Below, one piece after another: positions 23,701-36,500 of a stretch of DNA of 64,000 nucleotides (positions within the stretch are counted from its first letter, which is position 1; each line of letters begins with the position of its first letter). Below the pieces are notes generated by a model. It saw only the letters and a program-made list of their open reading frames with translations. It had not been told where the DNA came from and made no database searches. Source of the DNA: Chamaea fasciata (taxonomy: Eukaryota; Chordata; Aves; Passeriformes; Sylviidae). The DNA is taken from positions 7,018,945-7,082,944 of the forward strand of contig JARCOQ010000017.1 of the NCBI GenBank assembly GCA_029207755.1, in the 5' to 3' direction. A program made the translations under genes and the position numbers.

Positions 23701-25887
23701 GTCAAATTTCACCGTGTAGTAACCACTGTCCACATCTACAGAGGGAACAGCAAGGACAGGAGCTCCAGCACACAGAGAGCTAAACCACAGTCAGCTCCAG
23801 CAGAATGACACAGGACAGGGGAGACGCCCAAGGAACAGTTATAAAAAATTGTGGGTTGAATCTGTGATTTTTATTTTTGTCTGGGAGGGAGAAGTGCCCA
23901 CTGCAATGAAAAGCTATTTCCACAATGCCTGTGTTGATACCCAAAAATTTTATCTCTACAGATCAAGAAAGCTGGGATGCTGAGAAATGGAATTAAAAAG
24001 AAGTTAGACTTGCTCACTTCTGACTTAATAACAGTTAAAAGAAAGATGGAAAGAGGGAATAAACCCTCTCTCTTCCCAGGACAGAGGGAGGCCTGTATCA
24101 GCAGCTGCTGGGCAGGGCCAGTTCCCCTGGTTTTTGTTTAAACAAGACCAGATTATTGCAATTCTCACCTACTACACATGTAAATTCCTGCAGTCCCTCC
24201 CTCTTCCCTGGAGCAGTTAATGACCTCGTAGTCATTTCCTTTCCACATTCTCTTTGTATGTCCTGTTTCCCTCTAGCCTGACAAAACTCGGACTGTTTCC
24301 CCAGCTATGTCAAGATTTTGAGTTCAGGGCAGCAGCCACATAATTTATGTTTTTCTGTCATTAACCACAGAGGCAAATTTTCGATCCACATTAACCTCAG
24401 CCTCCACCTTCCCCCCGGGCCCCGGGAAAGGCCCTGCCCCCCTCACCGGTGATTTTGGCCGTGTACCAGATGCCATCGCTGTGCTTGGCCAGGCAGGCCG
24501 AGCCCACGCCCAGGCTGCTCAGGTCGGGCTCCTGGAACGGCTGGAGCTCCTCCACGGACACCACCTGCCCATGGGAAAACCTGCAGGGAAGGAGGAACAG
24601 GAGCTTTCAAATGGAAATCCCTCCCTTCCCCAAAAGAAAAGCACACACGAGTGTCAGCGGTGAGGAACCTTCACCACAATTAGGGAAGTCTGACCACGTG
24701 CTGTTGCAGTTATAAGGTTGTTCATGTTTCACCTTTAACACGTTATTTATGTCATGGGACAAAGAATGCATCCTCTGCCAGAGAATTAGACTTCCTTGCT
24801 AGTGACACAGCAAATTAAAAAGTTCATGGCTTTGGGGATAGACAGGAGCAGAGACAGGCAGGGCTCCAGTCCAGCACCTCCACAGACCACTGAGGTTGAT
24901 CCTGGTGAAGATCCCCAAAACCAGAGCCTATACAACCTCTCTGTGCAACTGGAATGTGTGCATTATCCACGGACTTGGGCATTTTGTTTTAAAATACTCC
25001 ATCAGTTGTTAATTTATCCACTCAGTTATGTAACATCTCTGCAGCTTTCACACAGGATTTTCCATTTCATCTGTGCACCAGCTATAGAAAACAGCCAAAC
25101 TGATGCCACTGCTCACTACAGTGCATTTTAAAAACATCAAGGCACAATTTCTCTGGGTGAGAAAGCCACACAGGGCAATTTAGGAGGAGGTTTATCCCTC
25201 TGAAAGACAAGGCCCCTCCCACTCCCTCTCTCTTTACCGACAGTTCTCCTTAAATCTGCACTTGTCATCCAGGAAGAACGGGCAGGGCTTCAGGGACTTG
25301 TGGGTGGGGTACAGATAGAGCACCCTGACCCCTGCACTGCCATCCTCCAGCTCCTCTGTCCCCACAATCATGGCATTGTGGTACTCCAGCGTCCCCCAGG
25401 AGCTGTAATAGGGGGCTTTAACCTTCATCCCACTCAACTCCTCCTCCTCCTCCTCCTCCTCTCTCTCAGACTCCTCCTCCTCCTCACTGCACTTTGATTT
25501 GGTTTTATCCCCAGCTTCTCCCTCTCTCTCTGAGGGGATCTTGTTGTCATCAGCTGGAGGCTCCTCATCTGTTCCAAGCCCAGCAATGGCTTCCTTAAAA
25601 GCAGCGTATTCCTCATCTTGGGCAGAGCCCTCCAGGTGGGAATCCTGCCCTGGGAGACCCGCTGGGGAGGAGGAGGAGGCATCCGTGTCCAAAGTGGCCA
25701 GAAGTTTGCTCTTTTTCACAGCCACCAGGCTCGACTCGGTCAGTTCTATGAGCTGCTTCAAATCCTCCTGCAGCTGGATCAGGTCCGACTGCTGCGATGG
25801 ATCCTGGCCCGCCCCCAGCGCCAGCTCCACCTGCTGCAGCTGGGCGTTGTAGGTCTGGATCGCTGCCTCCAGACTCTCTTCATCCAT
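20710..25887 (-). CDS. ZGPAT: Zinc finger CCCH-type and G-patch domain-containing protein, 6 coding exons
   Basis: Nuclear protein. In mammals it represses transcription through NuRD, and a splice form acts in pre-mRNA splicing. Coding exons: 25887-25238, 24580-24447, 23735-23577, 22552-22421, 21702-21291, 20848-20710. All are GT-AG and in phase, giving 541 aa (human about 511-531). The N-terminus MDEESLEAAI and the helical 15-50 region match the family. Residues 135-150 are almost all Glu, encoded by a GAG repeat. The CCCH finger is C202, C210, C216, H220 and is split by the exon 1/2 junction. A Tudor-like segment follows at about 225-290. The G-patch begins near residue 341 with GIGSKLLVQMGYEFGKGLG. 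Residues 490-541 form a charged coiled coil ending KKMTEF. The ATG at 25887 has purines at -3 and +4. It is transcribed away from ARFRP1. Confidence 0.95.
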
Positions 25888-25889
25888 TG

Positions 25890-26548
25890 TCAGCACAGGA
25901 AAGGCGCTTCTGCCCGCGTCCTCTCCACGAACTCAAAACACATTCAGAGTTCACTCAAGCAGTTTTAGATAACAAGTCCTCGCCCGCAGAAGCGACATCT
26001 ACCCGCCGTCCCGCTCTTCCCCTCGGAAATCACCAGAGCGGTGCTCCTGCTGGAAACAGGCGGCAAGAGGAGACGGGAGAGGCAGGGCCTGACCCTGCCG
26101 AGCCCCGCCACGGAGTCCACTGTCGCCCACCGGGCCCTCGCACGGCACCGCTCCTCCCGCAGCCTGGGCGCTCCCTCAGCCCCAGAACTGCAACACCTCC
26201 CTGAACCGCCGCTGCCACCTCGGCGGCCCCACTGAGCCCTCAGCCGCCCCAGCCCCTGCGCGCTGCCTCCATGACACCCGCCATGACACGCCCTCTTCCG
26301 GCCGCAGCGTCCCCACTTCCGGCTGCGCTCGCCAACGCGTCACCCGCTCGGCACCCGGGGTCCCCGGGAGGCCGGCACCGCGGGGCATTCCGGGAGTTGT
26401 AGTCCAAGGGCCCCCTCTGCGCGGCCATCACAGCGGCTACAGGACTACATTTCCCAGAGGCCGGGGCGCGGAATGGCCGCGGCCGGTGGCGCTGGAGAGT
26501 CGTGAGAGGCGGCTGCGGCTCCAGCGCTGACACCGGCACCGGGACCAG
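25890..26548. promoter_or_regulatory. Bidirectional CpG promoter of ZGPAT (-) and ARFRP1 (+)
   Basis: About 650 CpG-rich bases lie between the ZGPAT start codon and a strong + strand donor (CCAG|GTGAGG, intron from 26549) that probably ends ARFRP1 noncoding exon 1. Two ZNF143/STAF-type motifs (ACTACA..TCCC) face opposite ways: 26385-26403 on the minus strand and 26444-26459 on the plus strand. ETS-like CTTCCGG cores occur at about 26295 and 26315. There is no TATA box, as usual for housekeeping divergent promoters. Confidence 0.8.
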
Positions 26549-27535
26549 GTGAGGGGCCGCGGGCCTCGGACTCGGGGCTCTTTTCCTCGCCCGCTGCGCT
26601 CGGGAGCTTGGGGCCAGGACCTGTCGCTGATCCGGGACGTGGCGCTGGGCCGTTCGAGGGAAATGGCGGTAGGGCCGGTGTTCCCCTTCAGCGTCACTGG
26701 CTGTGGCAGGGAAGGAAAGGGCCGGATCTCCCGGGTCCGGGAGGATCTCCCGGGTTAGGGAGGAGCAGGCTGAGGGGATCAGTGGCTGTCCCGAAAGGGG
26801 AGCGGGCCGGGGCTCTCCCCAGCCTGCGGCCCGGCTGCTCCCCGGGGGACGGCAGGAGCCCCCGCTCCCGCACAGCCGGGGCCGAAGAGTGGCCCCGGTA
26901 CCGGTGGGATTGAAGCCCTTAGTGCCCTGTCCTCCCTTACAGTGAAACCCCCGATCCCTGCTTTGGAACACTTTTATTTCCCTTTAGGTAATGGTGTTTG
27001 GCTTCAAAGTGGTTATTTAACCACGCACTTGCTTAGAGGCAGCTGCCTCATAGGCCCTGCCTCGAGGTTCCCTTTATCTGTGTTTGAGCAGAAGGGGTGT
27101 TGCAATGGCCTGTGAGTCAGCTGCAGCACTTGGTGCCGGCGTCTCCTGCATCCCAGCAAAGCTGCTCTGCCCTGTGTGTGCAAATCCAGCACCACGAAAA
27201 ACAGGTGTGAGCTTCTGTAGATTCTTGCTCAAAATACCTGTTCTTTGTATTTGTATGAAGTTCACTTCATCTTCTGTGGGTCTTGTATTTACTGCAAGAG
27301 GTGGTCAAGTCCTTCCTCAGTTCCCCTTTAAATCCCAAATTTGATCTTGAGCTATTTTCATGATCTCTCTTAGATTTGTGATTATTGCTGGGATTGCCTA
27401 AATATGAGAGTTACTCATAAAAGAGTGACATCGTTTATTTGCCTGGCGTTGGGAAGAACTTGCATTGTGGCACGAGAGGCTTTTGGGAATGACCTGTTTG
27501 TTAATTGATTTCCTGGCATTTGTTGCAGGAGCAGG

Positions 27536-30500
27536 ATGTATACGCTGCTCTCAGGGCTCTATAAATACATGTTCCAGAGGGATGAGTACTGTGTCCTGAT
27601 CCTGGGTTTGGACAATGCTGGTAAAACTGTAAGTGCTGTTTATCATTCTGTGGAGGGCACACACAATCCTAAACATCCTCCAGGGATAAAGCTTCCAACA
27701 AGGGTCTTACAACAGCTGTGTTCTGAGTTACTTTAGTGATGTCACACCAATCAACTTTTTTCCTCATTACCTAAATTTAGTACAAGCTTTCAGGGATGTG
27801 GCTGAGGCTTTGGTAATCCCATAATCATCTACAATCCCTTCTTTCCTTTCTAAAATAGAGAGCAAGAAGAGTGATGTGTCCAGAATTAGGTAGGGCAGTA
27901 TCTGCTCTAGCAGGATTGTGCAGAAATGAAAAGGCAGGTTTGGGGTAGGATTGCCCCAGCCAGTAAAATGTTTGACAGCAAATGCTTTGTCTTATTCTTT
28001 TTCAGACCTTCCTTGAACAAACTAAAACCCGATTTAACAAGAACTACAAAGGGATGAGTTTGTCCAAAATCACAACCACTGTAGGCTTAAACAGTAAGTA
28101 AATCCACATGGAATTTTTTCAGCTTTCTTGCACAGTTAGACAACAGCTGGTTTTTGTTTGAAATGTTTATGATTTCAGAAGGGCAGAATAGTTCCTGGAT
28201 GCAGAGATTGTATCTCCCAATTGCCCAGTTCTTTTTCTAGAAAATAAAATAGACTTTCTTAGCTTAGGAGGAGAAACTCTTGAAGTATTAAAACTCCAGG
28301 TATCCTATATCAGTGCTGTCCTCAAACTATATTTCCCCGGAGTTCATTCCTTGGCCCAGTTCTGGAATTATTTGCACTGATACTTCGCTGTGATCACTCT
28401 GTGCAGGTTTTGCTCTGTGGTCACAAGTAGCTGCTGCCTGTGATTTGCTCCCCTACAAGCCTGTCCCACCCCAGATTTCTGAGTGCAGGTGTCTGTGCTT
28501 TACAGCACCCACAGTTTTCATTGGACTGCCCTTCCTTCCTTCCTTCTAGTTGGAACTATTGATGTTGGCAAAACTCGGCTGATGTTCTGGGACCTTGGCG
28601 GGCAGGAGGAGCTGCAGTCGCTCTGGGACAAGGTTAGAGATGTGGTTTTGTTTGATTTGATTTATATAACTTGCCCAGAGAAGCTGTGCCTGCCCCATCC
28701 CTGTAAGTGTTCAGAGCCAGTGTGGATGGAGCTCTGATTCTGATCAGAGTGGGAGGTGTCCCTGCTCCTGGCAGGGGGTTGGAATGGGATGGTTGGCCCT
28801 TTCCAGCACAAACCATCCTGTGATTCCATGATTTCTTTTAGAACTGTTTTTTTCTCTTTTAGGACTGAACCACTACATCATTTGGTAATCACACAGGCTT
28901 ATTGGTAACCCCAGTATTTAACATTAACACTTCTTCAGAGATTCCACTATTTCTGTGCTTAATATTTGCATTATTGGTTACAGACAGCAATTACCAACCC
29001 AGATCTGGGGTTGTGCTGTAGAGATAAGCTTTGGGGGACGCAGGTGAGCTTTTCCAGCTGGTGTGTTGATCAGGCCTGCAGACAGAACAGGCAGCACAGG
29101 CTCTGTGCCTCCATTCTGTCCAGGCACACTGTGGGTACAACTGCCTCTAACTGGTTGATCTCCTCCACATGTACCAAAACTGTACCAAATTAAAATAAAA
29201 TCAGGAAAGGAAAAAGCAATCCTAGTGGATTGACACCAATATCTGTGTTCTCCTTCCAGTACTATGCTGAATCTCACGGGGTGATCTATGTTATTGACTC
29301 CACTGATGAGGAGAGGCTCTCTGAGTCCAAAAGAGCTTTTGGTAAGTACAATGTGAACAAAATAGACCTGAAAGGTTCTATCAAATGAAACTAATGCAAG
29401 AAGGAGCCTCTGGCTTCATCCCTCTGTCCAGATAATCTGTGCCAGGCATTTGTACAACTTCCAGAGCTGGCTAAACCTGGTTTTGTTTCTGTCCTTTGTA
29501 GAGAAGATGATTACCAGTGAAGCTCTGGAAGGGGTTCCTATTCTGGTGTTGGCCAACAAGCAGGACGTAGAGGTAAAATATGGAGGATTTACATAAATGA
29601 GCAAATAAGCCTTGGAAAGGTGAACTCTGCATTCATGTTAAATTTGTTCTACAGTCCTGAGCCGATCCTGTGGTACTTTCCCAACACTGGAAATACTTGC
29701 TTTGAATTTCGTTGTATTTTTTTCCTTTCTCCTCCAGCCCTTTTCCATGCCATGAATGAGCTTCCTACAGGCACATTGTTTTGAACTCTTTGTGTAGGCA
29801 GAACAAACTGCAAAGCTATGGTGGGTTTTTCTTGTACCGTGACTGGCCATATTGGTGCTGTTTTTTCCTGTTTATTCAGAAAAACAATGTTTAGTGCACT
29901 TTGTTTATGCTGCTCTTTTAAAACCCAGGAAGAGCGCAACAGATGTATGTGAAGCAGATCATCCTTTCCCCATAACTGGATAAGATCTGTTCAATACAAC
30001 ACTTGTTTGTTGTAGAGCATTCCACCAGTGACAGCAGTGACTGGCAAGGAATGCTCTTTTCTGATAATATAATTTGAATTCTTTCCAGTGTATTCAGAAC
30101 TGTAAAGCTCTTGGTTTGGGTTTGACAGTTCGTGGGTGGTGCAGTGTTTAGGTGACACATCCCGGGCCATCCTTATCTCCCCCAGCATGGAAAAAAGAGA
30201 AGAGAGTGCCCAAGGTGATCGTGGTGTTTTTCGTGTTTTCCTCCTGGAAATTGTACCTGGAATTCCAGGACTGCAGCTCCAATGGCTCGTCTCTAGATGG
30301 AGCCAGAGGCTTCCAGTAGGATTTGGAGCACCAGCCCTGGCAGCTGGGATCAGTCTCTGTTCCAAAGGATGCCAATATTTCTCAGGTTCTTCCTCTGAAC
30401 TTTACACTTGTCCGAACGATTGCGCTTGTGGAAACACGTGAGACTTCCATAGAAGTCACCTGGCTTTAAGGGAGGATTTGGTTACACTTCATGAGTATAG

Positions 30501-33500
30501 CACAGATTGGTTTTTGGATGATCAAATTCATCTAGATTATCTAGACTACCTAGTCTTAGAAATAAGAGAAATGTAATTCCATGTAAAAGCATGAGATCGA
30601 GACTGAACTCCTGGTTTATGGTCTTGACTTTGCTGTGGTCTCTGGAATATGGGGAAATGTGGGTTTCCTTCAGTGGAAACCAGAATATTGACTCTCATAT
30701 TTCTGTGCAAGCCCACAGCTTTTCTGTAGGGAGCAGCCTGCACTCTTGCCTTGACCTGTTGAGGATAAGCTCCAAGCAGTGACCTGGAAAGTTGTTCCAG
30801 TTTCTCTTTTGGTTGCATATGCATATTTTATTACAGGCTGCAGACGCTGGCTCTTCTGACACTCTACCCATTCTAAAGACAAATAATTAAACAAATGGGC
30901 TTCTTTAAATTACTAGAAATAGGTATTTGGAACAGGCTTTCAAAAAAAAGTCTGACTTCTTGCCCCCTCTGGAGGGTCCAAGACCAGCCCACAGACCTGG
31001 TGCTTCATGCAGTTGTAGAGCTACAAGAGATTAGCAAAACTTAGCCCACTGGAAGTCTGCCTGTTTGTAGGAAATACCTGCACTGGATATTTAGAGGTCC
31101 ACTCCTACAGAATGGTCTTGGGTATGGACCCAGCAAAGAGACATCAATGCTATTAACAGATCACTGAGAGCCTTATAGCTTATTTTTCAGTAATTACTGA
31201 TGTTCACTTAAACAAGGTTGAGAAAACTCAGTAGCCTGTTTCTCTTCCCCTGATTTAGCAGAATGGAAGACCTCTGGAGTAAAACTGATAATTGGCAGAG
31301 ATTTTTCTGCTCTGGATCTCCAGACATAAAACTGTAGTAGGAAATTCTAACCAGCATCCCTCTGTCCTGAACCATGATAAGGCAGGATAAGTGGTATCTT
31401 AACCTTGCTGGTATTTGGAGATGAAGGGTAATTCTTGATGTCTGTAGAGGCCAGCAGAAGGCTTGTGATCAAATACATCAGAAATAGTACATCTGACATT
31501 GTTTGGTTTTTAAGTTTACATTCTGTTAAGATAACAAAAGTGCTGATGCAACCTGAAATTGCAGAGTGTTAAGAACTGTGCTGTGAACCCCAGGGTACAT
31601 TGTGTCCTCTCAGCACTGCCAAGCATGAGTGGTATTTGGTCATTCCAGGGGATAAAATATGGTAATTGACTGCAAAACACCAATTCTAATTCTCACAATA
31701 CTAAATGTGATATTTTATGGTATCAGGAGAATGCTCTATATTCAGCACAGGCTTCAAAACTGAATTATTTTATAAATAATTTAAAAACTGAGTCCAGTGT
31801 ATATTGGAGGAAGGAATTTGTTTAGGTTTTTAAAGGAACTATTGGTTTGTAGGAGAAATAAAATACCTAATATCTACTAATTCCTGTGAACTCGGAATGC
31901 CACTTCTGAAAATACGGCTTATTGCAGAAAGAAACGGCAAAATAAGAATTGATACTTGTTGTTTTGATGTGAATGCAGCTGTTGAAAGGTTTACACAAGG
32001 TATATATTTCTAAGTTTTACAATGAACTGTAACAATTGAGGATATAATGGCTTATTATGCAACACTATTGAAAATTCTGGAAAATCATGACCTGTCAAAA
32101 ACAGCATCTGAAATTTAAAAATCTGAAAATTACTGAGTGCTGTATGATGACCCATATCTGGGAGGAAATGTTGCCATACCCATCTAAAGATAAATTTTGG
32201 AAATTTAATTTGAAATCTTGTTTTGGTTTAAATAGACAGGTGTCTGCCAGGGAAGATTGGAGTCTCCCTTGGAATGTAAGCCTCCCACCTTTTTCCAAAT
32301 TATTATAAATTTGCAATTAAAAGGCTGTCAAACAAAGATTTTGGGAATAGGTATAGCAGTTCTTTACTAGGGATATAAAAAATACAAATGTTGTAGTACA
32401 GGAGAATAAGCAAGCAAACAAATGAACAAGAAATCCTAGAAAACCCTGACAGAGTCAGAAATACAACCTGATGCCCTGTTGGTCAGGGTGTTGGAAGCTG
32501 TCCACAGTAAGCCCTCCTGGGGTGGCAGATGTGATTCTGTTGGAGTAGAGATGGTGCTGTGGAGCCAAGGGTCCAGCGATGGGTCCAGTCTTCCTTTGGG
32601 AGTCCTGTGGGAACACTGGAATGTCTGGTGACACTTGTGGCTCCTTTTATCTAGGTGGAGATGGTTTGGCTCCTCCTCCCTGGGTAGAGTACCTTACAAT
32701 AGTATGATGTAATGTGTCGTGCCATTGGTGAGCTTTAATGGTCCATTAACAGAAGATATCCTCATGGGGGTGGTGGAAGAGTGAACAGAGCTAAGCAGCA
32801 CTGCCCCACTGAGCAGAGATGATAACCAACACTGCCCCACTGAGCAAAGATAAGCAACACTACCCCACTCTGTTTTCAACAGCTGGTTTGTTATTAGAGA
32901 AGGCAGTTACCTTCTCCCTTCTGGAGTTACAACAGATAAAGAAAAATCTCCCTAACCGGGTTTCAATAGATGGAATAGAAGAAACATTTCTTTTTTCTTT
33001 TTTTTTTTTTTTTTTTTCGGTTACAAAACCCAAGTAAAATCTCCAGAATGTTAAAAAGCCTCCTTGTGCCTTTGGAAAACACAAAGAGTCATGGTGTGTA
33101 GCAGAATACTCATTTCCACACAGTTGTTGGAAAACAGACCTTCTGCATGAAAGCCATTCTAGTTTCCAACTGAAGACCTACCTCAGCTTCCCTGTAAAAT
33201 TAGTTTTAATTTAAATAAAATTGTTTAAATTGAGGCTATACTATTCCATCTTTAATTTTAAAGCAGCTTAAATTCTAATTTAAAACAAACTTGTAAAAAG
33301 GGTAGCCCCACAGCAGAGGTCAGGTGAGTCAGACTTTTTGTGATATAGTTTTATTTAGGCAATCCACCTTGCTGTTGCTTCTCTTTTAGTTCCATTCTGA
33401 TGGTTGATTACTCTTGAGATGACTGAAGAGCCTCTGCTTGAGGTTTTATCCATGCTTCCAGTTGTGTCCTGACAGGAGACCTGGCAGCAGCATTGTCTTT

Positions 33501-36500
33501 GCTCCAGTGGATTTGGGAAATGGGCAAAGGCTCTACAGTGCAACCTTTTTTTGGCTAAAACTTGCCTTGCTGTTTGATAGATTTTTAGGTGTGCCATTGC
33601 TGATTTTTACTTTGGGTAATGCTATTCTGAACCCTTCATAGGAGGAATTTGGTTCAGTCCCGGCTAGATTATGCCTGGAGGAGCCTTCATCAAAAGATGT
33701 TTTAGAGTGAATTATTTTGGGGAAGCTGGGTTGGAAATCTGGTTCGTCATGTGTTGTGTGAGGTTCCTGTGAACTGGGGGATATAACAGCATACCTGAAA
33801 GGTCACTGGATTGTGTTATTTAATGGACCACTGTTGATGTGATCACAGGTCCAGCTTCCCTTCTTTGTCTTTGGGTTATATGTTTGCAGCTGAGAAACAA
33901 AACAGATCTGTAAACAAATATTTTGTAATGTCACTGGGTAGAAGGGGAACTTGAAAGCCACAGCTGACATTTTCCCTTGTGCGTGAGAAGCTCAGATGCC
34001 CCTTGCTGAAGTGATGGATAGTCTGCCTCATGCCCTGCTGTCACATGGGATTCCAGTTCATGGCTTTCCCTGGAACACTAAAACAAGGCATTGATAGTGT
34101 GGTGTTACCCCTCTGCTGTGCTGCTCTACTTCATCCCAAGGGGAAAATAATGCTCCTCAAACCAGGATTGGTGATGCAGGGGCATCCTGCTGTGACAATG
34201 CGAACGGTGCAAAGTCTCCGCAGAAGCAAAACTCTTTCTGATCCAGATTTCCATGGAAAGCCATGGCTGGGCAGTTCTGTGGAAGGTGGGGCAGGCCACA
34301 GCTCCACCAGAAGGTGGAAAAGGGAAGTTATAACAGTGGTTTATACTGGGAGATAAAAATGGCTGTAATTGTCAGCTGCACTGGGAAAAGGGGACTCTTA
34401 AGGGCTTCAGGGATGGGCAAGGTGAAGGATGTGGGTTCTGTGTGCTGCTGGGTATGTGCAGGTGTCCTGGTCTGCTGGTGGTGTTGGAAAGTTCATTTTC
34501 TGATTGCTTTGTTGCCTGTGCAAGTAGAAGTTGAGGAATCAAGGACAGCCTGACTGTGCTCTCTGTTGTTACTTTGTATCTTAAACACTTAATCTGATTT
34601 ATTTAAAAATACTTTTAAATGTATCATCATTCAGAAAAGGAGAAGGAAAGGGTAGACTCAAGAAGAAGAAAGGATATACTCAAAAGTGTATCATTATACA
34701 ATGTTATTAAACTCTGAGAAGCTTAATGTATATTTCAAGAAACATTTGCTCAATTTCAGCTGCCTTGAGATTTAACCTTCCTGCTGCCAAGTATCACTGA
34801 CTGAAAAAAACAAAGATGTGAAAAATAGTTCAAATTACTGACATGCAGCTCCTTGTCCTTCCCAGTTGTTGGGTAATTGACTTGTCCAGAGCTTTGGGTT
34901 AAACTGGGAGGCATTTGGACCTGCCTTTCTTACTGGGCAGTAGACACCAAACCAGTAGAGAATGGTTGGTTGGTTGTAATCTCTTGCCCATCTTCCAGAC
35001 CTACTGATTTGAATTCCAGCTCCCAAGTCCAGTCTGACTCCCTCTAAAGTTAGTAATTGTTGTTGGTTTTTTTAAGATTAACTGTTTATCCTGTGGCTGA
35101 CAGCTCATCTGTATGAGCTGTACGGTTTTCACATGTCAGAAGTTCTGACCTAAATTGTTGAGGCCTTTATGGAATGACATCAGTAACGGTTTTGGATAGT
35201 TTCCAGGTCATTGATTGAAAGGGCAAGTTTTAAATGCAGCTGAGGTCATAAGAAAGTACAGTCATCAAAAGTTGCACAGTTAGTGGAGTCAAGGGCACTG
35301 GGGGAATTGGGTGTTGTTAAACTCCTTGCAAGCCATTTCTTAAGATCCCTTCCTATGTATAAGCATGAAATCTACTTCTGTTATCCACAAAAATTTCCTT
35401 TGTTTAATTTCTCCAAAATCAGTGTTTTGCAAATGGATGGCTGGAAACATTGATTTTCATATTTCTGTTCTCTCAGAGTTTAGGTCCACTTGGCCCATCC
35501 TCAGGACTCACAAGGGTCCAGTTTGGCATTTCTGTAAACATTTGTCCAAAACACGTATGTGGGCCCGACGGAAGGTTCGAAACACGTATTTGAGGCTTGT
35601 TGAAGGTCCAGAATGTCTTTGCAGAGAGGAGGAAAGGTGGGCTCGTGTCCAGCTGAAGTGCTTAAATGGCTTGTCCAAGGCTTCTGAGCAAAAAATGAGC
35701 GCTGAGTGCTCAGGGAGGTGCAAGTCCAGACTTTAGTTGGGCAGGTTTGCTTTTGTTGTAGCTTTTTGTGGCGACACCGTGATTTATGTGAGGAAAGTAA
35801 TCTGGTGTTTTACTGGGGGGTTATGATTTGTGATGTTATTCCCAGCAGCCTCCTGGCAGCCTCACTGAAGCTCAGGACCTGCTGGGGGTCAAGAGCACAG
35901 TGACATCAGGCGTCAGAAAACGTGCTGCATTCAGTGCTGCCAGTGTGTTCTCTGAATGCAAACAGGCAAGTGCTGGTGGGGCATGGCTGTACTGCCAAGG
36001 AATGTGCTGAGAACTGTGGAAAAATCACAACTTATTATGTGAGAGTGCCCAGGACACTGGCAAAGAGTCATCTGGGCTTGTGGCAGGGACACTGTGTCAA
36101 AAGACTTCGTAAATACTAAAGCTCTTGTGTCCTGGTAAATACAAGCTGTTGAGCAGCTTGGAAGAGGTATCCTTGGAGGGTGCAGGTTGTGCTCATTTTC
36201 AGGACTATTTGTTTAGAACTGTACAGATTATGGATCAGGGAGGTGAAGCAGTTTGTGTGTACTGTCAGCAAACAACATTCTCTTTGGTGAAAAAAGAATA
36301 CGTTCATTTCTTTGGAGTGCAAAGAGATGAATTTGTTCGGTTGGTGGGTGAGTGGTTTTAACTTCACAGCATTGCCATCCTGACTGAAGCAGGACTGCAG
36401 TCATGGTATGATTCATTGTGGAAGAAGGTCACCATGTCTTGTAGCACAAACAAGCTCTACTTTGGTTTCCTTTGCAGACTTGTCTGTCAATACCTGATAT

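Larger units (their letters stand above)
29573..36477 (+). other. ARFRP1: ARFRP1 intron 5
   Basis: This intron is much longer than its neighbours. It contains the LTR at about 32.24-32.95 kb and a poly-T tract (about 32995-33018). I see no other recognisable repeat and no coding exon. Open frames up to about 124 codons show no family motif. Confidence 0.6.

Noticed and set aside
35560..35600. tRNA B-box-like GGTTCGAA
   Set aside because: There is no A box or foldable cloverleaf around it.
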